A DNA stretch of 64,000 bases from Diphasiastrum complanatum (Eukaryota > Streptophyta > Lycopodiopsida > Lycopodiales > Lycopodiaceae). This document shows, in pieces, positions 32,538-45,946 of the stretch. The notes under the pieces are model-generated. The model was given only the letters and a program-made list of their open reading frames with translations. It was not told the origin of the DNA and did no database searches. A program made the translations under genes and the position numbers. Location: assembly GCA_029204225.1 (NCBI GenBank), contig CM055095.1:35801078-35865077 (forward strand), written 5' to 3'. Each line of letters begins with the position of its first letter. Position 1 is the stretch's first letter.

Positions 32538-33821
32538 CGTACAAGGAGTGTACACAGTACAGTGTCGTCGTTGAAGAGAGCTTCGGGAGAACTGTCTTCT
32601 GAGAGTTCGGGGTTTACGGCGGGTTGAAGATGGAAAGAGAAACACTGGTGCAGAGAGTTTAGCACACAGAAGCTTAGTGAGCTTGAGCCTGTGTAAAGAT
32701 TCAGAGACAAGGGTTGTCGGCTGAATCAGAACCTCAGAAAACGGAATTTTGAAATTTCGAAGTAGGCTATTTGGTGTTTTCAGTCAGTGTACATTCAATC
32801 GGATACCGTTTGATGAACGAATTGAAGCATCAGCTTTCCAGCAGTAGGGCGACCTCAGAGGAAGAGGATAGGCCTGTTAGAACACCGTGAATTGGAAGCC
32901 AAGAACCGATTTGTGTAAAAAAAACCCTGGTCTGGGGTTTAGAAGCACAAAATCAGAGATTTCTCTCCATTTTGAACTCTTTTTGGAGCTGTAAAAGTTT
33001 GAAGGAGGGCGCCCTACTCAGCTAAGCTAAATCACAGAAGGCCATGGACGGCCGCGCATCAGAGAGGGTGCTGAATCGCGTTTTGCAGGGCAAGAGAAAA
33101 CCTTGGCGAAGCCATAGCTAGCAAGCAAGAGGAGAAGAGCCCGCAGGTAGATCGCGCGATGTGAAGGAGGGTGGCGACTCAGTGTATTGGAGTGTGTCAT
33201 GGCTCCAGGGATTTGGTTTAATGCCCAAACGAAATCTAGATCGTTGGATCCAGATACAAGATAATCAATGGTAGAGATGAGCTTCATGTGGGCCGTTGGG
33301 TTGCTATAAGCCATTGGATGGGCTTTGAACAGGGCCCTAAAGAAGTGAAGTGCATTCTGGCCTTCAACTTCATTAAAAAATTTTATACTGAAAGTTGAGT
33401 TGGGTCCCTTCACAAGTGAAGAGTGAAGTTTCTTCAAGGTGAAGAAACAGTTCAAAAACTAGAAAAGTATCTATTTTTGGGTCCTTTGCCCGTTTTGACC
33501 CAAACGAAAGGCTATAACCTTCAAATGAAGGGCACCCGGACTGTACCTGCAAGTACGGTACAGCAAAACAGAGTGATTGCAGCGGAGAAAGTGTTCAGAG
33601 TACGCCAGAAGTGATTTCACCATTCCACTGGGCACGTTGTTGAGAGTTGACGACTGAGCGCATTTCGGAAGGCGACGCCGATTTGGCTTTCAAATTGGTG
33701 GAAAAGCGACGAGTGGCCTGGTAAGGGAAAAAGTGCAGGTCATTATTTTCAACTTCTGACATCATTGTTGGCCTCGGCATACTGTTCTTAGCCTAAGGCA
33801 GAAGTTTCAAGCAGTTTTGCG
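32538..33821 (+). other. Copia 5' untranslated leader
   Basis: About 1.3 kb between the primer site and the gag ATG. It contains no conserved frame; short ORFs on either strand (33027-33455 and others) show no domain. It would hold packaging signals, which cannot be recognised by eye. Confidence 0.6.
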
Positions 33822-34997
33822 ATGACAAACATGGGAGAGTCCATTTTGAGTGAAAGTAGCAAATTGGACGGGATTTCCAACTATGCAGTGTGGAAATTCA
33901 AAATGAAAAACATACTGATGGAGAAAGACGTGTGGGAAGTCATCACAAGTGATGAGAGAAGACCGCCAAATGAAGCAGACATCAAAGTATTCGACAAAAA
34001 AATGAGGAAAGCTTTGACTTTCATTAACTTGTCAGTGAAGGATCACATCATTACCCACATTTGTGATGCTATTACACCCAGACAAGCATGTGATGTGCTA
34101 AAGGAGCAGTTTGAAATGTCAAATCCGTCAAGACTCATGTTTTTGAAGTCAAAGTTGAATAGTGCCCGCATGGAACAAGAAGAGCACATTCAGACGTACA
34201 TGACCAGAATCAAGACAATGAGAGATGAACTGCATTCTATTGGTGAGCGCATATATGATGTGGAGCTGGTGCACAATGCATTATGTGGCATTGCAGAATC
34301 CTATCAGATGTTTGTGAGCAGAATAGCATCAAGAGAAAGATTGCCAACCTTTGACGAGCTCACAGGAATCTTGATGCAGGAAGAGCAATGACGAGAAATG
34401 GTGAAAGCTAGACGTCAAAATACTGACGATCAGGCACTTGCGACACGCCAAAAACAAGACAAGGGGAAACCAAAAGAAGTAGGTAACCTTGTCGATGAGG
34501 GTGAGATTGAAGACTCTAGCATTTTCATATCTGCATTGTCATCTAATCAAGATGATCAAGCATGGTATATTGACTCAGGAGCCACAAGACACATGACAGT
34601 TAACAAGAATTGGTTCAGTAGTTTGAAGGTGTTGGATAATGGAACATCTGTTTCACAAGCAAATGGTGAGATGTGCATGATCAAGGGCATAGGCATCGTT
34701 TCAATCCAACTACTTGATGGCAAAAGCAGAATAATCAGGGAGGTACTTTACGTACCAGGTTTGAAGAAAAATTTACTTTCTGTTGGAGTCATTACTGATC
34801 AAAAGTTGAAAGTAGAATTCGTCCATGATCGTTGCTTTGTGAAGGATGTGAACCAAAAGTTCAAAGTTATTGCGGATGGAGTAAGAGAGCCCAATACAAA
34901 ATTGTACAGGTTGAATGCTACAATTAAGGGGCAACATGGACTGTATTGTCCATTCCATCGCAAACTGAGTTGTGGCATAAGAGGCTTGGTCACTTGA
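33822..34997 (+). pseudogene. Copia Gag-protease, one in-frame stop
   Basis: Gag (residues 1-189): KLDGISNYAVWKFKMKNILM, AFINLSVKDH-like helices (read TFINLSVKDHIITHICDAIT), SRLMFLKSKLNSARMEQEEH, typical of the UBN2 family. A TGA at 34389-34391 interrupts EEQ-REMVK, plausibly CGA to TGA. The same frame continues through a Lys-rich linker to the protease motif WYIDSGATRHMT and the conserved EVLYVPGLKKNLLSVG. No CX2CX4HX4C zinc knuckle is visible between gag and protease, where nearly all Copia elements have one. The frame runs off at about 34950, where a frameshift moves the rest of pol to another frame. Confidence 0.9.
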
Positions 34998-36988
34998 ACT
35001 TGGGAAGCCTCAGTTTGATGAGAAAATTGGAGATGGTAACAGGATTTCCTACCATAGAAGATCACTTGAAATCGATGTGCGAATCTTGTGTACATGGGAA
35101 GCAGCATCGAGAGAAGTTTAATAAAGGGGGTGTTGCAAGAGCAAAGAACATCCTGGATTTAATCCACACAGATTTATGTGGGCCTATGAGGACTATGTCC
35201 TTAGGTAAAGCCTTCTATTTCATGATCTTTATTGATGATATGTCACGTAAGACGTGGATCTACTTCTTGAAGAAAAAATCAGATGCATTTGATAACTTCA
35301 AGAGTTTCAAAGCATTGGTCGAAAATCAGACAGGTAGGAAGATCAAAGCCCTAAGATCAGATAGTGGAGGTGAGTACAAGTCTAATGACTTCAATGATCT
35401 TTGTGATCAATGTGGGATTAAAAGACAATTTACGCAAGCTCATACTCCTGCTCTCATTGGTGTAGCTGAGCGCAAAAATCGTACGATTGTGGAAAGTGCC
35501 AGATCTATGCTAGCTGAGATGAAACTACCAAAAGATTTTTGGTCAGAAGCATGTAGCACGGCAGTCTATCTTCAGAATAGAAGTCCTACCATTGCCATAC
35601 CAAAGATAACACCTGAGGAAGCATTCACGAAGAAGAAGCCAAAGGTGAACCACTTGCGAATCTTTGGATGTAAGGCCTTTGTACACATTCCTAAGGAAGA
35701 AAGACGTAAACTTGATGTAAAAGCTATCAAGTGCATATTCCTAGGATATGATGATCGTGTGAAGGGCTATAGATGTTTTGATCCAGTCAAAAACAAAATC
35801 CATATAAGCCGTGATGTTATCTTTGATGAATCCAAGATGTATGAAGACGAGGATGATGAGAAGATAGACACATCCAGTGGGAATGATGGTATAGTGAGGA
35901 TACCACCTGATGGTCCATTCATTGACCTTCCGAGTGATGAATATGAGGATACATCTCAAGATACTACTACTCAACCTCAAGAAACAGGTTGGAGAGGTAG
36001 GGACAAACCTTTTGGTGCAAGAAGGATTGAAGTTGCAGGTGACAAACGCAAGGAGAAGGATGTACCGTGGGATACATTTTCACCAGGAAGCAGATCACCT
36101 GACAGAAATCTCTCTAAGTGGTTTGAGAGATTGTTGGAGAGCCGCGACATAGATGACTTTCCAGGATCATTTAACCAGGGAGAGCTACGAAGATCAACAA
36201 GAGAGAAGATACTACCTGAAAGGTATGAAACAAATTATGCTCTCTTATCTAGCATTATTCAAAGCAAAGAACCTTCGACTTATGGTGAAGCGAAGGATGA
36301 TGACATTTGGGTCCAGGCCATGGGAGAGGAGATGGAGTCAATTGCTAAGCATAGCACATGGGACTTAGTAGAATCACCAGTTGGCAAGAAATCCATTGGT
36401 TGCAAATGGGTATACATGACTAAGTACCATGCAGATGGAAGTATAGCAAAACACGAAGCAAGATTAGTGATCAAAGGGTACGCACAAAATAAAGGCATCG
36501 ACTATGAAGAGACCTTTGCGTCGGTTTGTAAGTGGAATACTCTACGTCTACTTATTGCTTTAGCTTCACATTTTGGTTGGCCTTTGCATCAGATGGATGT
36601 GAAATCTGCTTTTCTAAATGGTGAGTTAGAAGAAGAAGTGTTCATGGATCAGCCTGAAGGCTTTGTAACGAAAGGACAGGAAAATAAAGTATGTCGCTTG
36701 AAGAAAGCGCTTTATGGTCGTAAACAAGCACCACATGCGTGGTATAGCAAGATTGATGCCTACTTTCGTTCAAAGGGGATGGTGAGAACACATTCTGATC
36801 CAAATCTATCTGTCTTATGCTTTGATGGTATGGTTGCTTTGATTGCTCTTTATGTTGATGACTTGAATATTACGGGAAATAATCAAGAGATGATAGATCA
36901 AGAAAGACCTCATGGAACAATTCGAGATGATAGATCTCAACATGATGCATTACTGCCTTGGAGTAGAAGTGTGGCAAAAAGGACATGA
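34946..36988 (+). pseudogene. Copia integrase and reverse transcriptase, 680 codons
   Basis: Residues 8-55 are the pre-integrase HHCC domain (LWHKRLGHLNLGSL ... CESCVHGKQ). The integrase core has HTDLCGPM, RSDSGGEYKS and GVAERKNRTIVESARSM, giving all three D, D, E residues, although the usual NGVAE is IGVAE. A variable linker follows. RT starts near residue 490 with YMTKYHADGSIAKHEARLVI, then QMDVKSAFLNGELEEEVFMD, RLKKALYGRKQAPHAWY and the catalytic LYVDDLN near residue 643. A frameshift at about 36900 diverts the frame; translation of the correct continuation is at 36912-37796. Long uninterrupted frames suggest recent loss of function. Confidence 0.93.
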
Positions 36989-37796
36989 AGTGGGTTTAAC
37001 ACAGGTGAAGTATGTCAAAGAGTTGCTGCACAGGTTTAGGTTGCAGGATTGCAAACCAGTAAACACTCCTATTGAACCAGGTAAAAAGCTTTCTAAGCTT
37101 GATGAGTCACAGTCATTTGATGCTACACTATATAGACAATTAGTAGGGAGCTTGATTTACCTTACCATGACTAGACCAGATATATGTTATGTTGTTGGCA
37201 TTGTAAGTCAGTTTATGGCAGCACCTACGGAAACGCATTGGAAAGCAGCTAAATGCATTTTGCGTTATGTGAAAGGCACTTCAAAGTATGGCTTGATTTA
37301 CAGGAAGCATGATGGTTTATCTGAGTTCTGTGGCTATGTGGATGCGGATTGGGAAGGTGACTATGATGATCGTAGATCCACCACAGGATATATATTCCAG
37401 TTTTGTGGTAGTTGCTTTTCCTGGTCTATTAAGAAACAAAGTACAATTGCTCTTTCCACCACAGAAGCAGAGTATAAGGCAACATGTAGTACAGCACAGA
37501 AAGCTATATGGTTGAGACAAATCTTGGAAGAAATTGGCATGAAGCAGAAAAATCCCATGACTTTACATAGCGACAGTCAAAGTGGCATTCAGTTAGCAAA
37601 AAATCCAGTGTTCCATGCGAGAACTAAACACATTGAGATTCAGTATCACTTCATACGTGAGAGGCTGCTGAGTCGTGAAATTCATGTTGTTCATTGTAGC
37701 ACAGAAGAACAACTAGCTGATATTTTCACTAAGCCACTTATTGGAGAAAAGTTTGATAAGTTTAGATCAAAGCTTTCTGTACTTAAAGTTTGTTGA
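36912..37796 (+). pseudogene. Copia RT C-terminus and RNase H, 294 codons
   Basis: Continues pol in a third frame: MHYCLGVEVWQKG, LIYLTMTRPDICYVVGIVSQ, HWKAAKCILRYVKGTSKYGL, then RNase H with CGYVDADWEGDYDDRRSTTG, STTEAEYKATCSTAQKAIWL, LHSDSQSGIQLAKNPVFHAR and the C-terminal EEQLADIFTKPLIGEKFDKF. The RNase H acidic residues are all present. The stop codon precedes the polypurine tract by about 40 bp. Confidence 0.92.
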
Positions 37797-37838
37797 CTTT
37801 AAAGCTATGTATATGACTGTATAAAAAGTGACTCTACT

Positions 37839-37850
37839 TTAAGGGAGAGA
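37839..37850 (+). promoter_or_regulatory. Polypurine tract before the 3' LTR
   Basis: TTAAGGGAGAGA immediately upstream of the 3' LTR, the expected primer for plus-strand DNA synthesis. Confidence 0.75.
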
Positions 37851-38123
37851 GTTAGAATTAAAGTAGAATCATTGTGTTACTGTACTGTGGGTCCTATTAG
37901 TGGATAAGGATCAGTTGGCCTCGCCACGAGGCAAGTCGACGGGACACGCATCCCGCCAACGACAACCTGGGTCATGCATGGGTTGCCTGAGTGAACAACT
38001 ATATGTACATTGTAATTTCATTTAGAGAAATATAGTTGCTATGTGAGCTTGTTGTGGAGAGTGTTTTTCTGTCTGTGTTACTGTGTAGCATGATTTGTGT
38101 TCTTGTGCAAAGCAAATTCTAAG
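37849..38123 (+). repeat. 3' LTR of the 32-38 kb Copia element
   Basis: 275 bp, about 93% identical by eye to the 5' LTR, with no indels detected. It is followed by TTACA, which also precedes the 5' LTR. Its first one or two bases overlap the end of the polypurine tract. Confidence 0.88.
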
Positions 38124-38154
38124 TTACACCACCACATCTATTGTAGTCACCATC

Positions 38155-40149
<1,995 letters not shown>

Positions 40150-40740
40150 TCCTTCACTTGATATCCATTAGGCACTTTCAGCATATGGAATCCGTTAGAA
40201 GAATCTTCACCAGAATCTTCTAACATTCTTTTGATCTCCTCTTATAGTAGCATCGAAATGACTCTTGATAGAGTGAGATGCTGCTGGGACGAAATAGCCA
40301 TGACTCAAGTTTCATAGGCATCAGACAGACTCGATAATAGAGTCATCACTGCATCGGAATCTTCAATGATTGAGCCGTTTGTAGTCATCTACTCCATAAG
40401 GTTTTTGAAGGTGTTGAGATGGCTCAAAATATTGTCTGCATCAGACATTCTCAAAGTAAAGAACTTCCTCCTCAAATGAAGTTTGGAAGTGACATCCTTG
40501 ATATTATAGGGGATGTCCCAAGCATCCTTAGCAGTCTGAACAGCTCGAATATGACTGATTTGGGAGTCTTTGATATTGAGTGTGATTAAGGCAAATGCCT
40601 TGCCATCTCGTTGTCTACATTTGGTGATGTTGGCTACATCACCCTCAGGTTTGACCTATGTGCCATCAACGATGTCCCACAGTTCTTTGGCAAGTAGAGT
40701 GTTGGAGGGTTTTCGAATCCCAAGGCAATCCTAACCCTAG
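40150..40740 (-). pseudogene. Copia Gag relic
   Basis: Read on the - strand: LAKELWDIVDGT, then after a stop KPEGDVANITKCRQRDGKAF, ALITLNIKDSQISHIRAVQT, LHLRRKFFTLRMSDADNILS, HLNTFKNLME and VMTLLSSLSDAYET. This is the conserved UBN2-type Copia gag core with single-codon stops in place of Trp or Gln. It ends close to the copy C Gypsy LTR at 40795. No protease or pol accompanies it. Confidence 0.82.
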
Positions 40741-40794
40741 TTAATAAGTGAGAGGGATTTGGCATGGCACCCTACGTGTGTAAGTCCAACCTGG

Positions 40795-41454
40795 TGATCA
40801 CATAGAGATTTGATTAATTAGAAAGTCAATAAAGGGACTTTAGGCCTTTTTGCGAGACTTTTAATGTCGCGGGGCCTAAAAGTCAAGTTAGTGAATAAAG
40901 TAGGGGTTCCCACCAAAATTCATTTTCAAATTGGGTCCTCCAATTAATGAATGGGTTCCCTCCACTTTTTATATGTTTAGGTTAGAATGAGCCAATAGGA
41001 ACTGGGGCGCCCATCTTCTCAATCCACTATAAAAATTGCAATTTTGAATCATTGTACATGTTTTCTTTTCATTTCAATACAAGCAGGTTGGCCCTCTTAT
41101 GGAATGGATCAAGAATGTCCTTGCTCGCTATCTCTTTTCCTCCATCTCTCATGCTTTCTTTATGGTTTCTAATTGTTGGATTTGATGTTTATTGGGATTG
41201 CTAATTGTTATGCTTTTTGTGAGAGAGGAAGGAGTAAGCTTCTATTTTTGTGGAGTTAGTGTTAATGGATGTAGGGTTAAAGCTTAGTGTTAATGGATCT
41301 TACTGTTAGATAATAATTGTATGCACATGTTGGATCTTGATTAATCCTATCGTTCTCACGGGAACGAACCTCCGCGTGACAACTAACCTCGTCTCCATGA
41401 TGCTTGTGAGCTTGGATCTTGGGTTGAGGCTAGGATAGGAAATAGCCCACTACA
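40795..41454 (+). repeat. 5' LTR of Gypsy copy C (660 bp)
   Basis: Begins TGATCACATAG and ends CCCACTACA. TATA box at 41028-41035. Collinear with but clearly diverged from the copy B LTR, so the two insertions are not duplicates of one event. Confidence 0.82.
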
Positions 41455-41458
41455 ATTT

Positions 41459-41477
41459 TGGCGCCGTTACCGAGGAG
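41459..41477 (+). promoter_or_regulatory. Primer-binding site, tRNA-Asp type
   Basis: TGGCGCCGTTACCGAGGAG, four bases after the LTR end; two transitions from the expected complement of tRNA-Asp. Confidence 0.78.
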
Positions 41478-42823
41478 CTACCCCAATTTTTCAGATTGCA
41501 GCATGTTTGGATGGATGTTAGCTTGCATTAGGCATCTTGTTTTGGCATAAGTAGGGTTAAAATTGCATTCTAGGATTAGATTGAGAGTGCTTTTGCTTGA
41601 TTTGAGTGGATCTTCTTGTTTGAAATCTAATCTAATTGTTGAGCAAGGGGAGCTATTTAGATCACCATTCTTAAGATCCATTTGGATCTGAGAAATCAGA
41701 GAAAATAATAAAAATCGGTCATTTCTGTCAGATTTGATAAAAAAGGAGGCAAAATCGTCATCAAACTTGATAAATTTTTACCCTCTTACAAAAAATCTTC
41801 GCCGAGTTGCAAACAGCTTCGATTTCACTCACAGAACCTTTAGATTGAAGGGCGAAGGTTCATTTCCAGCAGATTTGCAAAAACATCAGAAAAACCATCA
41901 AAAAATATCAAAAAACCACCAAAACCCTAAAAAATACAGAAAAAGAACCTTCGTCCGATTCACTATACATAGGTGTGATTCAGATCTATCTACAACCAAG
42001 TCAGCGAAGAATAATACCAAAAATAGAAGGCCAAAGTGACTGTTCATCTAGTTGTTGGTAACCTTTTGTAGAAAGTTTTACACCTTTGTACAAAAATATC
42101 AGTTCTCTGATAAGAACCTTTGCCAAAACCTTCGCCAGAGTCTGTGTCATTCCTACTTACTATTTTTTATAATCAGTGAGTTGGGCGAACGTTTTTGTCA
42201 AGGCCATTTGTCATATTGACCTATTTTTGTCAAAAAAAAAAAAGGCTCTTTTCTGCAAAAATAATAGTATTACTCTTACAACCTTCGTCGAAACCTTCGC
42301 TGACTCTTCTGAGGACTCTAAATATAGTAAATCATCATTTTTGAGTTCGACGAAGATTAGATCTATCAAGATCTTGTGAAAAGTCTACTTTTACCCTCGT
42401 CAAGTTCCAAAAACCTTATTGTTCGCCTACAAGAACCTTTTCCAGTTCTACCCTAGTTTGATCTTTGTCAGATTTTTACCAAATTTGTCAAAAAATAGCC
42501 AGATCAATGATTTTTTACCCAAAATAACAGTGAAGAACCTTCGCCGAGTCATCCTTTGCCTAGAAAACCTTCGCATGTTCTATTTTCAGGTTCTGATCTA
42601 CCAAATGTAGCCACTGTCAAATTTTTGAGACATTTTGTTATATTCTTGATTTGATTCTGAAAAAGTCTAATTTAAGAAGTGTCGTGATCGCTTGATCAAA
42701 GATCTTTTTCCAAAAAATTAGATATCTGATAATTGTCAAGTGATATAAGTTTTATAGATTTGATCTGAGATGGGATTTGAAAAATCTAGATCTAATCTCA
42801 TTGTCTGATTGAATCGATTCACA
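41478..42823 (+). other. 5' UTR of Gypsy copy C with motif array
   Basis: Contains repeated AACCTTCGYC and GRCGAAGGTT forms: about 41796, 41851-41860, 41947, 42127-42140, 42184, 42281-42297, 42348 and 42537-42575. Copy B mostly has AACGTT/GAACATT at matching places, so the motif varies at its central base but keeps TTCG and alternate orientation. Confidence 0.75.
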
Positions 42824-44400
42824 ATGGACGTTCCACCAGTAATTGTTAAAAGGTCATCTCGGTTAGAGATACCAAAGTATAATGGGTTATCTGATCCTGT
42901 CAGATTTCTCAAAATCTATTCGAAATCATGTGAGGTATGTGGTGAAGATTTCCCACAAGATAAGAAGTTGTTAAACAAGCCCTCACTACATATTTAAACC
43001 AAGAAAATTTATGGAAGATTCTTTTCTACTTTTAAGTAAAATTAAAATGGGAAAGAGAGAGGGAGTACAAGACTATATTGAATGGGTTAAACACCTCATG
43101 TCTGAGTGTGATCCCGATTTAATTAATGACGCTGCTATGATTATGTGGTTTTTAGCAGGTCTACCTAAGAGGATTAGATGCGAGCTGAAACGCCATACTG
43201 AATATATGTCTTTAAAAAATGCTATGGACCATGCGATACGAGAGTAGGATGAATATTCTGATGATTGAACCAAATATTGAAATGTTGTCATATACAACGG
43301 GGCAAACCACTACTACATCCACCATTATTGCATCCACGAATATTAATGCTACTGCGGAATTGATGACCAACGAGTTCGAGAAACTTGATCAAAAGCAATA
43401 GATGCAGTTGTATAAGATGCAGTTTCAGTTCGACGAGAAGATGAAAGCTTTGAAAGAGGTGCTAAAAGTAGCAACGCAATGGAAAAGTTCACTAGGACCT
43501 TCCTAGTCGAGAAAATGTCTGGTGTTCAATTTGTGCGGGAAATCACATCGTGAATGAATGTTCAACATTAAAACAACGAATGATGAATACTATTTGTCAT
43601 CTGTGCAATTCTACAGGACATGAAACAATTTTTTGCTCATTTAATCCTCGGATTATCCAGCAAATGTATGTTAAGCTTCAATATCGGGAACCTACTACTC
43701 ATACGGGACCTGATCTTAAAGAAAAGGCTTTCAACTTTGCCCTTAGATTTTCTGAACGACCAGCTTTGCCAGCTCCACCAGGACAACAAGCTCCTCCTGC
43801 TAATCCAATGGAACTAGAGCCATGTAGTGGTAATGAGTAATGGAATCACAGTAATGATCAAGAGATTGGTCTTTCAGAGTAGTACGCTATTTATGTTGCC
43901 GCGCAACAACAAGCAGCGAGAAATGGGTTAGAGCACCACTTGGATGCTTTGCATGCGGAGCCAACCACAGAGTTGCAGAATGCCCAAACAAAGGAAAGTA
44001 TGTTCCATTCTGTCGTGAATGCGGTTATGGACATTGTTACAATGATTGTCCAGCAAGACCAAAACCACCACCGGTTACTGCTCCAGTGAATATGATTATG
44101 ATCAACAACAGAGACCAACAGCTCAGCCTATGAACCAAATATACCTTTGATGGTTGTTACCAAAGCTTAGAAGCAAAAAGATGTTCTAGTTGATCCAGTA
44201 CCTGTTGAATCTATACCAACTACAGATATACCTACTGCATCAAGGGTGTATCCGAATCTCAACTAGGAAAAGAAGAGATACCAGAATATGAGACAGTAAA
44301 TTAAACAATTGCAAGAAGAAGAAGCCATGGAAGCAGCTATAGCAAAAGCTGAAGCCCATTCTTCACCTGTGCCACTTCGAATTTACATAATCCACAAACA
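42824..44400 (+). pseudogene. Gypsy copy C Gag with zinc knuckles
   Basis: ATG at 42824 opens MDVPPVIVKRSSRLEIPKYN and the capsid core, then about 35 codons present in copy B (the LQLFPMAL to QDW part) are deleted near 42965. It resumes with SFLLLSKIKMGKREGVQDYI and IMWFLAGLPKRIRCELKRHT (43011-43247). Zinc modules include the intact CHLCNSTGHETIFC and later CFACGANHRVAEC and CRECGYGHCYNDC. Frameshifts and stops separate the parts. The third and fourth Cys/His modules are better preserved here than in copy B. Confidence 0.85.
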
Positions 44401-44473
44401 GATGTTAATACTCAGTTGCATCATCATGAAGAACCCTTCACGATGACAGATTCTGAAGCTGTCGCAAACAAAA

Positions 44474-45410
44474 ATGATCGTGAATATTCTGTCGAGCAAG
44501 ATGGATATTACACTGGAAGAATTTCTGACGCTGGTGCCAAAAGCAAAAGAAGTATTAGTGGAAAGATTAGCTCAGATTGAACCACCAGTCCATCAAAAGC
44601 CACTCTTTTGTGCCACATTTGAAAAATCAAGTGAAGTGCTCAATGTAGGAGCAGCATGGGAAAGTGAACAACGAAACATCACCTTGCCGATACAACATAG
44701 ACAGTTTGGTAAAGAAGTAACCATGATAGATGGAGGTTCAGGAGTAAATCTGATTTCAACAAAGCTATGTGCAAAGTGGGGCCTTACTAAGATAAAACCT
44801 GCCACTTTCGCCATTAAGCTAGTTGATTAAATGACAGTGCTAAGGGGATGGTAGAAGATATACCTGTCAAAGTCGTCGGAGTTCAGTTTGTCATTACTTT
44901 TGTAGTAATGGACTTATTTGACGCACCGAATGTATATCGTGTCTTATTGGACCGTCCATGGTTACGAATTGCGCAAGTAATTCATAACTGGGTTACTTTC
45001 AAGAATCATGAGCGTGTAGTTAAAGTTGATCCAATCACTTGGACTACCAAGCCAGTACTCCAAAAAGGGGATGATGATTCATCAACAACGGATCATACCT
45101 GTGATCGACAAGTGAAGACTCTGGAAGTTCACAATGACTCTCAAACCAATACTGTCAATTGGAACCAAGCTCTTGCAACAGTGAATTGTAAAATAGGCTA
45201 TACGTGTCAACGAGATAATCAATCCGAATTGAGCGAGATTCCTTTACTAGATCGAACTTTGGATATGCAGATCACTTTTCCATTGAACATGATGAACGTA
45301 GCTTGGATATCAATAGATCCAATACCATATCTGATTGAAGATGATCTAATTCATGTGATTCATGCCTTGATTACGATGAAGATGCAGAGCTTACAGGTGA
45401 GCAGATTCTC
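44474..45410 (+). pseudogene. Gypsy copy C protease region
   Basis: Best preserved protease of the family. The frame 44474-44830 reads ITLEEFLTLVPKAKEVLVER, KPLFCATFEKSSEVLNVGAA, NITLPIQHRQFGKE and the catalytic MIDGGSGVNLISTKLCAKWG. After a stop it continues (44848-45468) with VPVKVVGVQFVITF-like text (read IPVKVVGVQFVITFVVMDLF) and YRVLLDRPWLRIAQVIHNW, the conserved C-terminal region of plant Gypsy proteases (ILGRPWL). DGGS is the active-site motif. Confidence 0.82.
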
Positions 45411-45644
45411 AATCACATGGATCCTACGAGATTTGGAGTTCAAGATATTCCAGATGAACCAACAATAAAAATGCCAAAAGCAGTTATATTGAATGAAGAA
45501 AAAATTGCAGAACCAATGACGAAGAGGCAATCTAAGCAAAGCTATAATACGGTGCTAAAATGGAAAAAATCATCTCAAAAAGTTGATTCTAAAAATGTAC
45601 CACCTTTATTGGACAAAGGAAAAGAGAAGATCAACAATGATTCT

Positions 45645-45760
45645 TCAAGTCAGAATTCTCGCAATAAATCACTATCAAGGAAGTCGTCACCTTCAGATAA
45701 GAGTACATCTTCTAGAAAGTCATCACCTCCACGATCGATTCCTACCAAGAAAGACAAAAT
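45645..45760 (+). other. SR-like linker between protease and RT, copy C
   Basis: Within the open frame 45417-45785: RNKSLSRKSSPSDKSTSS followed by RKSSPPRSIPTKKDK. Basic Ser-Arg/Lys-Ser-Pro repeats sit between the protease and RT. The same composition and order occur in copies B and D. Confidence 0.75.
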
Positions 45761-45946
45761 GAAGATCCAAGATCAATCCTTATGAAAAAGAACAATAAAA
45801 AAAAGTCTAGCATAATATGCCTGAGCATTTCAAACGCTATATTTTGAATGATGTTGTGATTATGTTACCAAAAGCTCATCATGAACAGAGGAACAAGAAC
45901 CAGAAATGAAAGATGTTTATGATGGACCCCAACTAGGACTCATCCA

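Larger units (their letters stand above)
32250..38123 (+). mobile_element. Nearly intact Ty1/Copia retrotransposon, 5.9 kb
   Basis: Two 275-bp LTRs, an initiator tRNA-Met primer site, gag-protease-integrase-RT-RNase H in Copia order, and a polypurine tract before the 3' LTR. The candidate 5-bp target duplication is TTACA (32245-32249 and 38124-38128). Coding capacity is broken only by one in-frame stop and two frameshifts, so it is the best preserved element in the window. By eye the LTRs differ at about 18 of 275 positions, mostly transitions. Confidence 0.93.
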
